Of a stretch of 64,000 nucleotides of DNA, positions 1 through 12,200 are shown one piece after another. Made by a program: the position numbers and the translations under genes. The notes under the pieces are model-generated. The model did not search any database. It was given only the letters and a program-made list of their open reading frames with translations, and was not told where the DNA came from. Every line of letters starts with the position of its first letter. Within the stretch, counting starts at the first letter, position 1. Origin of the DNA: Mangifera indica (Eukaryota > Streptophyta > Magnoliopsida > Sapindales > Anacardiaceae); contig NW_025401105.1 in assembly GCF_011075055.1 (NCBI RefSeq), positions 1 to 64,000 on the forward strand, written 5' to 3'.

Positions 1-565
1 TAGACATAGACATTTAGATTATTCGGTTCGAACAATTTTAAATTTTATTTCTTTTTGTTTCTTTTAATCAAATTCAAATAATTTTGTATCAAACATCAAG
101 TTTTATTTAAATTCTTATTATTGTTATCGTAATTTACTTGTGCAAAGCTTTTAATTGCATACACAAGTTATGATGGAGAAATTCCAAAACCAAAAATATT
201 CCATTTCGATGTAATACAAAAATTTAAATATTCAAAGCATATTAATTGTAGCTTATCATGTAATCAACCCATAAAATATATCACCTTTCCAAAAAATGTT
301 GCCCCACAAATAATTGTTTGTCTCTTGGGACAATAGAGAAAGAAAAGAAGAGAAAAGAAAAAGTAAGTTGTTGTTGGCGGCCTTATCTTGATCAATTATA
401 GAGTGTGGATAAAGGAAAGGACAAGAGGAAGCCGCAAAGCAGACGTGGTCACTCATATTCTTTTCAATTACATTTTAATGCACACCTTGTCTTTGAATTG
501 TTTCTTATTATAAATATGCAAGGCGTGTTCTTCGCAGGTCCCTGATGTACTTATCGGGTCAATCA
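1..565. other. AT-rich intergenic DNA, no gene seen
   Basis: No long open frame, RNA gene or recognisable transposon domain is visible on either strand. The stretch is AT-rich and ends where the duplicated segment described separately begins. Confidence 0.6.
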
Positions 566-569
566 TAGA

Positions 570-676
570 AAGGTTCTTGGCAATTTCCTCAAGCAACCAA
601 GCTTCCTTGTTTCTTATCTTATAAAGGTTCTTTGGCAATTTCCTCAAGCAACCAAGCTTCCTTATTTCTTATCTTT
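570..676. repeat. 52-bp direct duplication
   Basis: A block starting AAGGTTCTTGGCAATTTCC at 570-621 is repeated almost exactly at 624-676; the second copy has one extra T. A more diverged relative (CTCAAGCAACCAAG) lies at about 5020, inside the second copy of the larger local duplication. It is non-coding. Confidence 0.8.
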
Positions 677-1457
677 TTTTTGTTTTTGTTTTTTACAAAT
701 AATCCATTTAGAAGCTACTTTAATACACATAAAAGAAAAATATGTTTAAACCTTACTTAGGTTTCAACCATTTTTTACTGACTTAACCGATCATATTAAT
801 TTTAAGCCAGATGACCAATTATATAATCACTGTATTAGGTATATTAAAAGTTTGATATTATTAATAAATCTCAAATTCATGCATTTACACTTGGGAATTT
901 CACATTTTTTATAGTTCAAACTATCTTTGGAAACATGTTCTTATATAAATTCAAATGAATGAAAGATCTAAAGTTTAAATAATTTTTTTTTAAAAAACAA
1001 AGGAACAAAAATGTTTTGAAAATATATTTGCTTGAAATAAAATTAAATCATTCAAACATTAACTTTTAGATACAATTTAAAATTAGAAATCGAAGAAAGA
1101 TAATTTTATCCTTTTTCTATAAGTATTAATCAGAAAATAAACTTTAAATATTATATCAAATGTAATTTCAAATGTTAAAAAAGTAGATATACTCAATTTC
1201 GGAATGTATTTTGTTTTTTTTTTTTTTGTTATGAAAAAAATTAAATAAAATTTCTCAAATTATTATTATTTTTTTTGGTTGTTTAAAATATTCTTGATAA
1301 GAAATTATTTTTATTCTTAGTAATTAGTGCTTGAAAAGAAAATAAGTATGTTTGATTTAGTTTCAAATAATCACATTTTCAAAATCAATTTAATTCAATC
1401 AATTAACATTTACAACTAATTCAATATAAGAAAATTTTGTCTAAAATAAGATGTCAT

Positions 1458-1975
1458 TAGTGGTGGATATGAACCGAATCAAGATTGAACACACTCTTGC
1501 TTGAATTTAGATTGAATAAATATGATTCAGTTTAAATTTGGTTCAAGTTTATCAAGTTAAAATTAAGAATAACTCAAGTTTCACTCGAATAAAAAATGGT
1601 TCGGTTTAGTCAAACTTAAGTTCAGTTCGAGTTCATGACTTGAATTTGTGGTTTGGATTTGCAACTTAAATTCGCAACATATTGATAAAACAATGTCGTT
1701 TATACCTAATAATGAAGAAAACAATGTCATTTTGATGATTGTTGGACATAACCCAATCAAGTCGCAAGCCAAGTTTAAATCAAATCTAACCAACCCTCGA
1801 ATTGCAAGTAAAACCAAATCAAACTCCCTTCTAGCTCTTATTTAGCTTGATTTTAAAAGCAAATTGACATTCTTGACTTAAACTTGACTCAAGTTTTAGA
1901 TAAACAAATTCGAATTTAGCCCAACAGAGCTAAACCAATTTTAAGAATGAGCCAACTGGTTCAAGCACAACCCTA
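1458..1975. mobile_element. hAT-type MITE, family 1 copy 1
   Basis: A non-autonomous element of about 518 bp with imperfect inverted ends (start TAGTGGTGGATATGAA, end CACAACCCTA). It is flanked by a near-perfect 8-bp target duplication: GATGTCAT at 1450-1457 and AATGTCAT at 1976-1983. An 8-bp duplication is the hAT signature. The interior is a succession of short CAAGTTTGACTCGAAT-like motifs and a shared ATAAAACRATRTCGTTTA block that recurs in the copies at 13853, 19229 and 20242. It has no coding capacity. Confidence 0.75.
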
Positions 1976-2266
1976 AATGTCATTTTCCTATAAGCTTAGA
2001 GAAGGATATGAATTGTACAATGTTGAAACTTAGGGTTTTATTGCAACGCTAAAAGTAAAATAAAAGTTAAATGTGTAAATGATTCAAGTTTGACAGAGTT
2101 AACAATTCTGTTAGTAACTCAATGAAGTGATGAATTTTATAAAAGTTGGAAATGACATTGTATCAAGTAGTTGAAGTTATATATCTTTTCTTGAGTACTG
2201 TTTTTGTTCTAATGTATTGTTCTTTTTCTTTTTCTTCTCTTTTGACAAACTTAAGAGAAATTAGGG

Positions 2267-2607
2267 TGTTACGAATTGAACTGAATTGCATTGGCATGAA
2301 ATTTGAGTAAGGTAGAAAAGAGAAGTAGAGTTGGTCCAGAGATGTGTCATTTGGTTTAGCTTTGCAATGTAATATGGTATCATTTGGTTTGCTACTCCGT
2401 AATGTTGAATGGTGTCATTTCCAATTTACAAATAATAGATGTGGCACCTAGTTAATGTGGGAAAATGTATCAAACACATAGAATAATTAGTTGGAAACAC
2501 CTGTGTGGAATGTACTCTAGGTTTCCCTCTGAATTCTAATTTTTATTCTCTTTTATATGTAACTCGAATTCTTTCTTTCTTTATAATTTTCACTTCGGCT
2601 TGCATCA
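2267..2607 (+). repeat. Putative 5' LTR of the Gypsy fragment
   Basis: It starts TGTTACG and ends GCATCA, immediately before the PBS. The length of 341 bp is plausible for a plant Gypsy LTR. No partner LTR is in the window, so the boundaries rest on the PBS and terminal dinucleotides only. Confidence 0.45.
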
Positions 2608-2608
2608 T

Positions 2609-2620
2609 TGGAATCAAAGC
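2609..2620 (+). other. Primer-binding site (tRNA-iMet type)
   Basis: TGGAATCAAAGC lies one base after the CA end of the putative LTR. It differs by two bases from TGGTATCAGAGC, the usual sequence complementary to the 3' end of plant initiator methionine tRNA. Confidence 0.6.
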
Positions 2621-2904
2621 AAGTCCTGGCCATGGTAGTCGGAACACATGCGCAAGAGTTACATCGAGATCTTATGCAGCTAGTTACTTAGCTTTTGTCA
2701 GATTTAGAAAGGTAATAACAAGAGTTCGTTCAAGAATCTTAAAAAAGGTAGTAGGAATTTGTACGAGATTTGATTATGGAATTGAGGAAGTTGATTAGAG
2801 GATTGAGCATCTACTAAACTAAAGTCCTCCCACAATCAGCAAGCCACAAGGAGAAAAGAAGTAGTTTAAGAAGTGTGTCTAAAATTCGGTTGCCATGGGA
2901 GAAG

Positions 2905-3660
2905 GTAATGCAATTAGACTTTCCTCGATTTAATAGTGAACATTTTGATAATTAGATCACAAAAGTAGAATATTATCTCAATGTGGATGGAAGTATTCAT
3001 GAAAATAAGATTAAAATTGCAACTTTGCATCTAGAGGATTGTGCTATGCAATGGCACCAAAGGTTTACTAAATCTCATACTGATATGGTGATAACCTGGG
3101 AGGAATATTTAGTGGCGTTAAGAGCTAGGTTTGGTCATTATGTTTACGATGATCCATTGGTCGACTTATGAAATCTCAAGCAAAGAGTTTCATTATAGCA
3201 GTATTTAGATGAGATCGACGAATTGTATAGTAGAGCTAGGATTTTAAAAGATCAAGGACTGAGTTTCTTCCTCTCAGGGTTGGTAGACTCGTTGTAAATG
3301 TTTGTACGAATGTTTCATCCTAAACCACTATCCGAGGCCTATACATTAGCCAAACTACAAGAGCTCACAATGGTTGCCATTAAGGAGTAACCAAGGCCTA
3401 GTAGTCGCATCCCATACATACCCCTTATACCTAAGCCTTTTTACTATAGGCATAATACTAATCCTAGCTACCATAAACCAACTTCCATTACTGGCTTGTT
3501 GCCTACACCTAGTATGCCTAAACCCCAACCACAAGCATTTATTGGTTTTAAGGCATCTTCTAACAAACTGTTTGATAAAAAGAAAGCTAAAAACATTTGT
3601 TTTTAGTACGATAAGAAATATACTCCTAGTCATATGTCTGACAAAAGTATGGTTTGAATC
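2905..3660 (+). pseudogene. Ty3/Gypsy gag remnant
   Basis: One reading frame carries the Retrotrans_gag pattern. A segment with HLEDCAMQWHQRF and WEEYLVALRARFG (2983-3171) is followed by LKQRVSL, QYLDEIDELYSRA, FLSGLVDSL and FHPKPLSEAYTLAKLQEL. A degenerate zinc-knuckle-like KKYTPSHM segment lies near 3620. The frame is broken by several stop codons (for example at 2952, 3169, 3214 and 3294) rather than by frameshifts. Most can be read as Gln, Arg or Trp codons changed by C-to-T or G-to-A transitions, which is typical of methylated transposons. It would have bound genomic RNA in virus-like particles; here it is dead. Confidence 0.8.
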
Positions 3661-4130
3661 TAGCCTATAATAAGGAGCTCATGAACTAATTTGAAAAAGA
3701 AAATACTAGTGAAAGTTAGTAGCAAATTGTTAGAACCTTTAAATTTTTGTGATTAAATTTTGTAATGGACCAAAATATTAAATTTAACCTACCAATTTTT
3801 ACATGTTTGGCGAACAATCTATAAGTTAGCCCCAAAAAAAAAAAAAAAAAATCTTTACATCACACAATGGAAAAGTCATTTAAACAGCTTTTAATTATAC
3901 GTAGGAATTAATAGTTATAGTGTTAGGTGAAGATAAGGCAACGCATACTAATTAATTATGCAACTAAATTTGGTAAAATATTTATGTATTGTCTTGCATA
4001 TTTTAGCCTTTAGCTCAAATTGTCCCCCTTAATAAAAATTTATTTTTTCTCTTTTGGTTATTATGTATGCAATGCACTGTCCTCCACTATTATGTCTTGC
4101 CCACTTCAATATAAAATGTAGAAAAAGATC

Positions 4131-4730
4131 TCGGAAATTTATTGCTAATTTTATTGTACACTGAATTTTCTAAGGCAGAAGGCATAATTCCATTAATTTA
4201 TCCTTTTTTTTGAATGAATATATTATAAATAATTGATCCATTTGATTTAGTTTTTCTTATTGTTGTACCTTTCCACCATAAATTTTAGAAATTTTTATGA
4301 CATTTGGGGAGTGGTTTTTGACTGTTGTGAAAAACTTTCTAGAATTGTAATGGAAGCCCTAGACAAATATTTGAAGCAATTAAATATGTCTATGTTACCT
4401 AAACTTAAGATTGAAATAGTTTTATTATAAAAAGTAAAAAATTCTTAATTTGCATATGAAAAAATTTCACAAATTTTTTAAATTGTAGAAATATTTGCTT
4501 TTTATTCTTTTGCAAAATTTAAGAGAACCCTTTGGCTCTTAGCAAGATGAACAATTGATTTGAATCCTCCTCTTTTTATTTAGTTTGTTTTTTTAACTTT
4601 TAAAGATCTCTATATATTATATATACAATATTAATAACACCCACTTTATATTTTTTAATTGATTTATTTTTATTATAAATATCCAAGTCACTCTCTTAGG
4701 GTATCCGTATTACCATGCTAGTCGAGTTGT
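4131..4730. other. AT-rich DNA, no gene seen
   Basis: No coding or RNA feature is apparent. The stretch separates the two copies of the local duplication. Confidence 0.5.
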
Positions 4731-4734
4731 GCAT

Positions 4735-4935
4735 CCTATTGTATATACAAAATCTAATTTTTAATCGTTTTTAAAAATAACAGAAATAAATATCATAAAA
4801 TTATCTTATCATTATTTTAAAAAATATCACAAATATTTTTAAAAACTTCAAAATTTGTTAAATATACTCTTACCATGTCATTACTTCTCGAAAAAAATAT
4901 ATCAATTTGTATTTATAATATATCTCGTATCATAT
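4735..4935. repeat. Dispersed AT-rich repeat, family 2
   Basis: It shares the pattern AAAAAATATCACAAAT...ACTCYTACCATGTCAT...CGAAAAAAATAT with 5845-6070, and more weakly with 17840-18200 and 43935-44300 (TGATACARATCAATAC/GATTGATAC motifs). It is non-coding. The repeat class is not determined; it may be a MITE. Confidence 0.5.
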
Positions 4936-5844
4936 ATTGTAAGATATTAATAACTATAATACTATTATTTTTATTCTCATTGAAGATGGGAAGGTTTTTT
5001 TTTTTTTTGGGTCAATTTGCTCAAGCAACCAAGTTTTCTTATAACTTTTACCCTACCCATTCTTCTCTAGTTTGGGATGTTTCATTGCATTTTCGGATAT
5101 TTGAATGGTTCAAAACTTGAGACTTAGAACTTAAGCCAAAAACCAAAAAAAAAAACAAGCTTTCTTATTTCTTATCTTATTATTATTATTTTTTGTTACT
5201 GAAAGATTGATTATATTACTCAATTGATGTAAAATTTATAACAAATAATCCTATTATTAACACTTGCATTTAGAAGCTACTCTAATAATTAATACACATG
5301 AAAGATAAAAAGATGATATTTTATACATAGAATTTTTTTTTAAAAAAAGAAAGAATGATATTACAATTATTAACTTTTTTACTAATTTATGTGTATTAAT
5401 ACAATTAGATGATTTAATTATTTATTTTATTTCTAATTCAAATTCATTTAATTATATTAAAACACATCAATTTTTTTGAATAAATTAGTGAGGAAATTTA
5501 CTGTCATATTATTTATAGGAATAAAAATTCTAATGAAACATTAGTTTAAATTTTTTTATTGAAAACAAAAAGATAAAATAACGTTTTGAAAATGTGTTTG
5601 CTCGAAATAAAAGAAAGAATAAGACTATATGTATAAACAATAAATATTAATTTATATACTAATAATAATATATCATTATATAATTTTTTATTTACAAATA
5701 GAAACAAATATTGACATAACAACTAACTTATGTTAACATAGCAAAATTTTGTCCAAAACAGGATTTAATTTTATTTGATCTCTTATTTGGAATTGTCGCC
5801 TTCATGTTCATAGTATAAAAGTCACGTATTATATTGTTTATCAA

Positions 5845-6070
5845 AAATTTAATTTTTTGCATAATATATTGTATGTGTAATATATTATATGATACATTTT
5901 TTCAAAACAATAAAAAATTTTAATTGTTATATCATCATTTTAAAAAATATCACAAATAATTATAAATTTATGAAATTTGAAAACACTCCTATCATGTTAT
6001 CATTTCTAAAAAAATGTGTGTTAATTTGTTTAGATAAAACTACTGATACAGATTGATATCATTTTTTACC
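5845..6070. repeat. Dispersed AT-rich repeat, family 2
   Basis: The second copy in this area of the repeat at 4735-4935. It ends with CTGATACAGATTGATATC, a motif also seen near 17980. It is non-coding. Confidence 0.5.
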
Positions 6071-6603
6071 CATCCTTAAAATATGTATTATTTATCACTT
6101 CTGTTGTATTATATCATATAATATGTATTATGTGTCACACAATATTGGTACTCATATATACACTCCCCATTCTCAAGTAGTTGAAATGAATACTCAATGA
6201 AACGAACAAAAAGATAGAATTTGAAAAGAAAAAAAGATAGAAGTCTCTCAAATTCTGAAAAATCCTTTTGAAAGTTAGTAACAAATTGTTAATACATCAG
6301 GCAATGCCCTTTAAAATTGGAAAGAACCGAAAATTTAAAATTTCACATGTTTGGCCAAGAATCTATAAACCGAATTAACCCCACAAAATAAAAAACCCTA
6401 ATCACACAATGGACAGGTCATTTAAACAACTTCTAATTGTATAATAAATTGCATATCTGCCAAAGAGCCAATTGGTTAAGACTTTAGTGTTAGGTGAAGA
6501 TAAGATAGCATATAGTAATTAATTATACAACTAATATTGGTAGAATATTTCTTTATTGTCTTGTATATTTTTGCCTAAAGCTTAAATTGTCCCTCTCAAT
6601 TAA

Positions 6604-6626
6604 TATACATACATAAATATATATAT

Positions 6627-6674
<48 letters not shown>

Positions 6675-6676
6675 TA

Positions 6677-6731
<55 letters not shown>
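6604..6731. repeat. (TA)n microsatellite
   Basis: About 125 bp of almost pure TA dinucleotide with a few TATATAC and TAATA interruptions. The long Tyr-Ile open frames read from it are artefacts. It is self-complementary and likely length-variable. Confidence 0.95.
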
Positions 6732-6732
<1 letters not shown>

Positions 6733-7331
6733 CTCTCTTTTGGTTATAACACTGTCCTCCACTATCATGTCTTGCCCGCTTGGATGCAAGTGTTGAATAT
6801 AACGTGTAGAGAATCAATGCATATATTATTACTAAAAATATATATATAATTTTATATACTATATAGTTTTCACAATGGTATCCGTACAACATTTAAAATC
6901 AATTACAATTTAAAAAAAAATAATAATAATAATAAACAAGTAATTAAAACCAAACTATATGCCAAACATTTCAATCACATTCTGTCTTTGCTATCTTCTC
7001 ATCTCAACCACTCCAAAGCATCTTCAATTTTCATATTTAACACGCCATTGACTGTCTCCAAGCACTAGAGATAAATTTGTCCCACACATTTTTCTCAAGA
7101 ATGTGCTGTTTGATTTGATATGAGCAATTTTATCCTATATTAAAAAATTGACGGCCTAATTTGTTTATCATCCTAATTGCATAAAAGCCAAGGGTAGTCA
7201 AATCCCACAATTGTAAATTATTGGTTTCGTTATGATTATATAAGCTTTCTTATTTTTAAATTAATAATCTTTAATTTTGTATTTATATTACATACATTAC
7301 GGATAAATGATTTCATCTTACGAAAAGAGTT

Positions 7332-7495
7332 ATGTTATACATATCTATTTTTGAGTATACAGATGAGTACATACATGATGTATTATTATATAGTTGAGTA
7401 TTATGTTATTTTTAATTTAAAATTATTTAATTACTTGATAACACGCATCAAATATATATCTATTTATATACTCAAAATAGGTATACATAATTTTA
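7332..7495. mobile_element. Palindromic MITE-like element, family 3
   Basis: Its ends are inverted repeats: the left GTTATACATATCTATTTTTG is mirrored by the right CAAAATAGGTATACATAA. The interior holds the motif set GATGTATTATTATATAGTTGA and AAAATTATTTAATTACTTGA. Related, more decayed copies lie at 8220-8360 and 17070-17230. There is no coding content. Superfamily is unassigned because no clear target duplication could be read. Confidence 0.55.
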
Positions 7496-8219
7496 TTACT
7501 TATGAAAAATCACAAACTTTGAAAAGGATTTTAGATTAATGATTTTGATTTTTGACAAAATCTTTTGGAAATTAATAAATGTAAAAATAAATTTTCATAA
7601 GTAATTTTAATTTGATTTTTAAGAGATTAATTATTTTGATAAGGTATACCTTATATTAATGATATCTATATAGAAAAATTCTCAAATGTACTTATAGTCA
7701 TGATATATTAAATTCACTTTTCCATCTTATGATTTTAATCCTTCTAATATTAATTTTTTTTAAAAATATTATATATTAAAAATGTAATTACATTTTTACT
7801 AAAAAAATTAAATAAGATTACATACCAACCCCCCTAACAACTATTGTGGTTGAAGTAATTGAGTCTCATTTTAATTGAAAAGTTGCAATAATATATCTAC
7901 ATATTTGACTTTGAAGCAAAGAGGCTTAGCTGTAGTTGTTGCACTATATATGAAATTATTTAGAAATCCAAACCCCATCCCATGTGCAATATTTTATAAA
8001 AAAAAAAAATTGAAAAATATTTCTTGTAACTTTCCATCATATTTAAGTGCCCATTTCCACTTTTCTCTCCTTTTTTTTTTTTCCCAAATTTGAAATTTTT
8101 TTTAATCTTGATAAATAATGTAGCTCTTTAATTTATTAAACACTTTCAAGTAAATTTATCATCAACTTTTTTTTTTTTATATATAGTAATTTTATTTTTA
8201 TCTCTATTTTTTAATAGAG

Positions 8220-8360
8220 TAATACTACACGTACCTATTTTAGGTATACAAATATATATATACTTATATATATTATCATATGATTGAGTGTTGTTTTATT
8301 ATAAATTCAGAATTATCCCATTATATGATGACATATATAAATATATCTAGAATGAGTACA
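8220..8360. mobile_element. Decayed MITE-like element, family 3
   Basis: The left end (TACACGTACCTATTTTAGGTATA) and the core ATTATCATATGATTGAGTG resemble the element at 7332-7495. The right end is poorly preserved. Confidence 0.4.
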
Positions 8361-8364
8361 AAAA

Positions 8365-9115
8365 ATTTTATTGTTTTTAATAATGCATTTGTTCATGTCA
8401 ACAAGATCAATAATTGTTGTAAAAATTTGAAATTTCAAACTCACTTGAAAATTATTTTTTTGTTTGACTCCTAATTTTGTTTAAATTTTCTCATAGAGCT
8501 ATGATGATTTATGTACCCCAGAGCAATGGAGCGTATCTTCATTAGGAAAGACGTTTTTATCAATAAAATTTTGACCTTTTATAGACAAATTATGTTTATC
8601 TCTGCAACTCGTTCTCCTTGAAATATAAACAAGAACAATTTTTTTTTTTTTTCTGATGAACTCCATTTTGCAGAGCTCGACCATCCCTTTAAAACAAAAC
8701 TCAACCACTAAGTCGGTAGCCTTGGAAAAGGAAACATGAATTATTATTTCTTGCACTCCATTTTTCTTGTGATTTTTTTCTTTTTTTTATTGTAAGTGAA
8801 ATTGGTCACAAAAGCTGCCATGGCTTTTGATTCATCCACATGCCACTTCAATAATTGAGAAATCACATGCACTGTTCCTACTGGCCTAATCCTGTTTTCA
8901 ATTAGACATTAATTGTTTTTATAATTTAATTAGCAGGAAGAGCAGTTGGTGATTACTTCTCAGCCACATGGAGGAATCAAACTGATTCAAAATTTTAATT
9001 TTAGAGTTAGAGTAAATTAAATATTTAATTTTGAAATGGTCTGGCCGACTGGGGAAGCTGTATTTGCTGCATTAATCCAAAGCAGAAATTAAATAGTCCC
9101 TCTTTGACAGCTCCC
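8365..9115. promoter_or_regulatory. Upstream region of the extensin gene
   Basis: This gene-free stretch precedes the extensin gene and probably contains its promoter. I see no transposon domains. No specific binding site can be assigned with confidence apart from the TATA-like motif listed separately. Confidence 0.4.
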
Positions 9116-9134
9116 GCATAACGACTACTACTCT

Positions 9135-9141
9135 TATTTAA
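9135..9141 (+). promoter_or_regulatory. TATA-like box of the extensin gene
   Basis: TATTTAA lies about 120 bp before the chosen start codon and is followed by a CT-rich leader, the usual plant arrangement. It is a weak match to TATAWAW but the only candidate at a suitable distance. Confidence 0.45.
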
Positions 9142-9258
9142 TCTCACTCTCTCATGCAGTTCTAACTCATACACAAACCCTTCTCCTCCAACTCCATCCC
9201 TGGATAATCCTGAATCCCACCCACATTGGCCGGAACTGGGCTCCTTGCCGGGAAATTG

Positions 9259-12200
9259 ATGGTGATTCCAGGTTTGAAACCGGCCACCGGTCGGTTTTGG
9301 CCACCATTAGTGGTCGCATTGGCCATGGTACTTGTTTCTAGTAATGTAGGTCAAGTGCATGGTGATCCTTATCTTTATAATTCACCTCCTCCACCATCTC
9401 CATCTCCTCCTCCACCTTATGAGTATAAGTCTCCACCACCACCATCTCAGTCACCGCCGCCACCACCTTATGAGTATAAATCTCCACCACCGCCGTCTCC
9501 TTCGCCACCACCACCTTATGAGTATAAATCTCCACCACCGCCGTCTCCTTCTCCACCGCCACCTTATGAGTATAAATCTCCACCACCACCGTCTCCTTCG
9601 CCACCGCCACCTTATGAGTATAAGTCTCCACCTCCTCCATCACCTTCTCCTCCTCCACCTTACTACTACCACTCTCCTCCACCTCCCAAGGAGTTTCCTC
9701 CACCACCTTACTATTACAAGTCTCCTCCACCACCATCCTTCACCACCTCCACCATACTATTACCACTCCCCTCCACCTCCCAAGAAATCTCCTCCTCCAC
9801 CTTACTACTATAAATCCCCGCCACCACCTTCACCTTCTCCTCCACCTCCTTACTACTACAAGTCTCCTCCTCCACCATCTCCTTCACCTCCTCCACCATA
9901 CTACTACAAGTCTCCTCCACCACCGGAAAAATCTCCTCCACCACCATACTACTACAAGTCCCCACCACCACCTTCACCTTCTCCTCCACCTCCATACTAC
10001 TACAAGTCTCCCCCACCACCTGAAAAATATCCTCCACCTCCGTACTACTACAAATCTCCCCCACCACCTGAAAAATATCCTCCACCTCCGTACTACTACA
10101 AATCTCCACCACCACCCGCTCCACACCATTATCACCATAAATTTATTGTCAAGGTAGTTGGAAAGGTTTACTGCTACAGATGTTATGACTGGAAATACCC
10201 AAAGAAGTCGCATGACAAGAAGCATCTCGAAGGTAAATTTTCTTTGCATAATTTCATCATTTAGTAAATTATCCATATAACAAGTTTTTTATTTTTAAAA
10301 TTTTATTTAATTACGTTTAGTTTCGATGATTTTTGCATAAAGCTGGTAAGAAAGTTTCTAAATTTCCCACTTGATAGGCAATGATGACAATGAAATCATA
10401 TTAATTATCCCATGTTTCTTAAAGTCATATAGTTTATCCAAAATAAATGGCACCGTTGTCTAAAAATACTGTTATAATATATAGTTTATTATTATTATTA
10501 TTTATAAATAATGTCCTTTAAATTAATAGTTTCCCAAAGGCAAAGAAAGTTGCTCATTAGTTGTATGCATAACTGAATACGCTGTAAAGTAATTATTAAT
10601 TGGCAATTTAGCCCTTTGAAAATCAGACCTGTTTCATTGACTCATTATTCCTTCACGATCCCTAAATTTATTTTTTAATTAAACAATTAAATAATTTAAT
10701 TAACCCACTAAGGCAAACGGCAAAAATTTAATTCTTTAATTTTATGACTGGCAACACTTGAGCTTACATTATTCGTGGGGTATTTTAATTCATTTTGTTG
10801 TTTCATTTGTAAACAGGAGCTGTTGTTGAGGTGACTTGCAAGGCTGGTAAGAAGAAAATTAGAGCATATGGGAAGACGAAGAGCAACGGGAAATACAGAA
10901 TCACTGTTAAAGGATTCGATTATGAAAAATATGGAGGAGAGGCTTGCAAAGCTAAGCTCCATGAGGCACCAAAGGATTCTCCATGCGACATTGCCACTGA
11001 CCTCCATGGGGGTAAAAAGGGTGCTGAGCTTAAAGTGAAGTCCAAAACTAAGCACGAAGTTGTGCTTGAAGCCAAGGCTTTTGCCTATGCTCCCAAGACT
11101 CCTTACGATGAGTGTGAGAAGCCGAAACCCTCACATAAACCACCTCCTGCTCCCTACTACTACAAGTCTCCTCCACCACCATCACCGGCTTATATATACA
11201 AGTCTCCGCCACCTCCAGCATACTATTATAAGTCTCCGCCACCACCAGTTTATTCCCCACCATATCACCACAAATCTCCACCATACCACTATAAGTCTCC
11301 ACCACCACCACCAATTTACTCTCCACCATACTATTATAAGTCTCCACCACCGCCAGTAGTTTACTCTCCACCATACCACTATAAGTCTCCACCACCACCA
11401 CCAGTTTACCCTCCACCATATTACTACAAGTCTCCACCACCACCATCACCAGTTTATTCTCCACCATATTACTACAAGTCTCCACCACCCGTAGTTTATT
11501 CTCCACCATACTACCATAAATCTCCACCTTACTACTACAAGTCTCCACCACCTCCAGTATATTCCCCACCTCATCCCTATTATTACAAATCACCTCCACC
11601 ACCATTGCCATCTCCTCCAACACCCTACTACTATAAATCTCCTCCACCACCGTCACCATCTCCACCACCTCCTTACTACTACAAGTCTCCTCCACCACCT
11701 TCGCCATCTCATCCGAAACCTTACCACTACAAATCTCCTCCGCCACCATCACCATCCCCACCACCTCCTTATTACTACAAATCTCCACCACCACCGGTAC
11801 ATTCTCCACCACCTCCATACTACTACAAGTCTCCACCGCCACCATCTCCCTTACCACCTCCACCATATTACTACAAGTCTCCACCACCCTACTATTATAA
11901 ATCCCCACCACCTCCATACTACTACAAGTCTCCACCGCCACCATCTCCCTTACCACCTCCACCATATTACTACAAGTCTCCACCACCCTACTATTATAAA
12001 TCCCCACCACCGCCAGTACATTCTCCACCACCTCCTTACTATTACAAATCCCCACCACCACCGTCACTATCTCCTCCACCTCCTTATTACTACAAATCCC
12101 CGCCGCCACCATCACCATCTCCACCTCCTCCCTACTACTACAAATCTCCACCTCCACCATCTATATCTCCTCCACCACCTCCCTATTACTACAAATCCCC

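Larger units (their letters stand above)
2267..3690 (+). mobile_element. Ty3/Gypsy retrotransposon, 5' fragment (LTR, PBS, gag)
   Basis: A probable LTR (2267-2607, TGTTACGAA...TTGCATCA) is followed by a primer-binding site resembling the initiator-Met tRNA type and then by decayed gag. Protease, reverse transcriptase, integrase and the 3' LTR are missing: the sequence returns at about 3700 to DNA shared with the copy at 6270. It is therefore a truncated insertion. The LTR start is inferred from the TG...CA rule, because no second LTR is present to confirm it. Confidence 0.6.
560..4130. repeat. Ancient local duplication, copy A (interrupted)
   Basis: Two blocks here match two blocks at 4990-6812 in the same order and orientation. 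Block 1 (560-1450) shares the CAAGCAACCAAGC motif, a TTTAGAAGCTACT motif, a run ending GTTTTGAAAATATATTTGCT, and AAAATTTTGTC near its end. Block 2 (3707-4130) shares GTTAGTARCAAATTGTTA, ACATGTTTGGC, GTGTTAGGTGAAGATAAG and CACTGTCCTCCACTAT. Between the blocks, copy A alone carries a hAT-type MITE (1458-1975) and a Gypsy 5' fragment (2267-3690), so both came after the duplication or were lost from copy B. Identity is moderate, so the duplication is old. Confidence 0.65.
4990..6812. repeat. Ancient local duplication, copy B
   Basis: This is the partner of 560-4130, with block 1 at 4990-5775 and block 2 at 6270-6812. It is shorter than copy A because it lacks the hAT-type MITE and the Gypsy fragment, but it has gained a (TA)n expansion at 6604-6731 within block 2 and a dispersed repeat at 5845-6070. 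The order of shared motifs is preserved. Confidence 0.65.

Noticed and set aside
6553..6892. Tyr-Ile repeat open frames
   Set aside because: Translation of the (TA)n microsatellite.
9359..9800. His-Leu-rich open frame overlapping the first extensin arm
   Set aside because: An out-of-frame reading of the same repeats. Only the part after about 9740 is the real extensin frame, following the indel.
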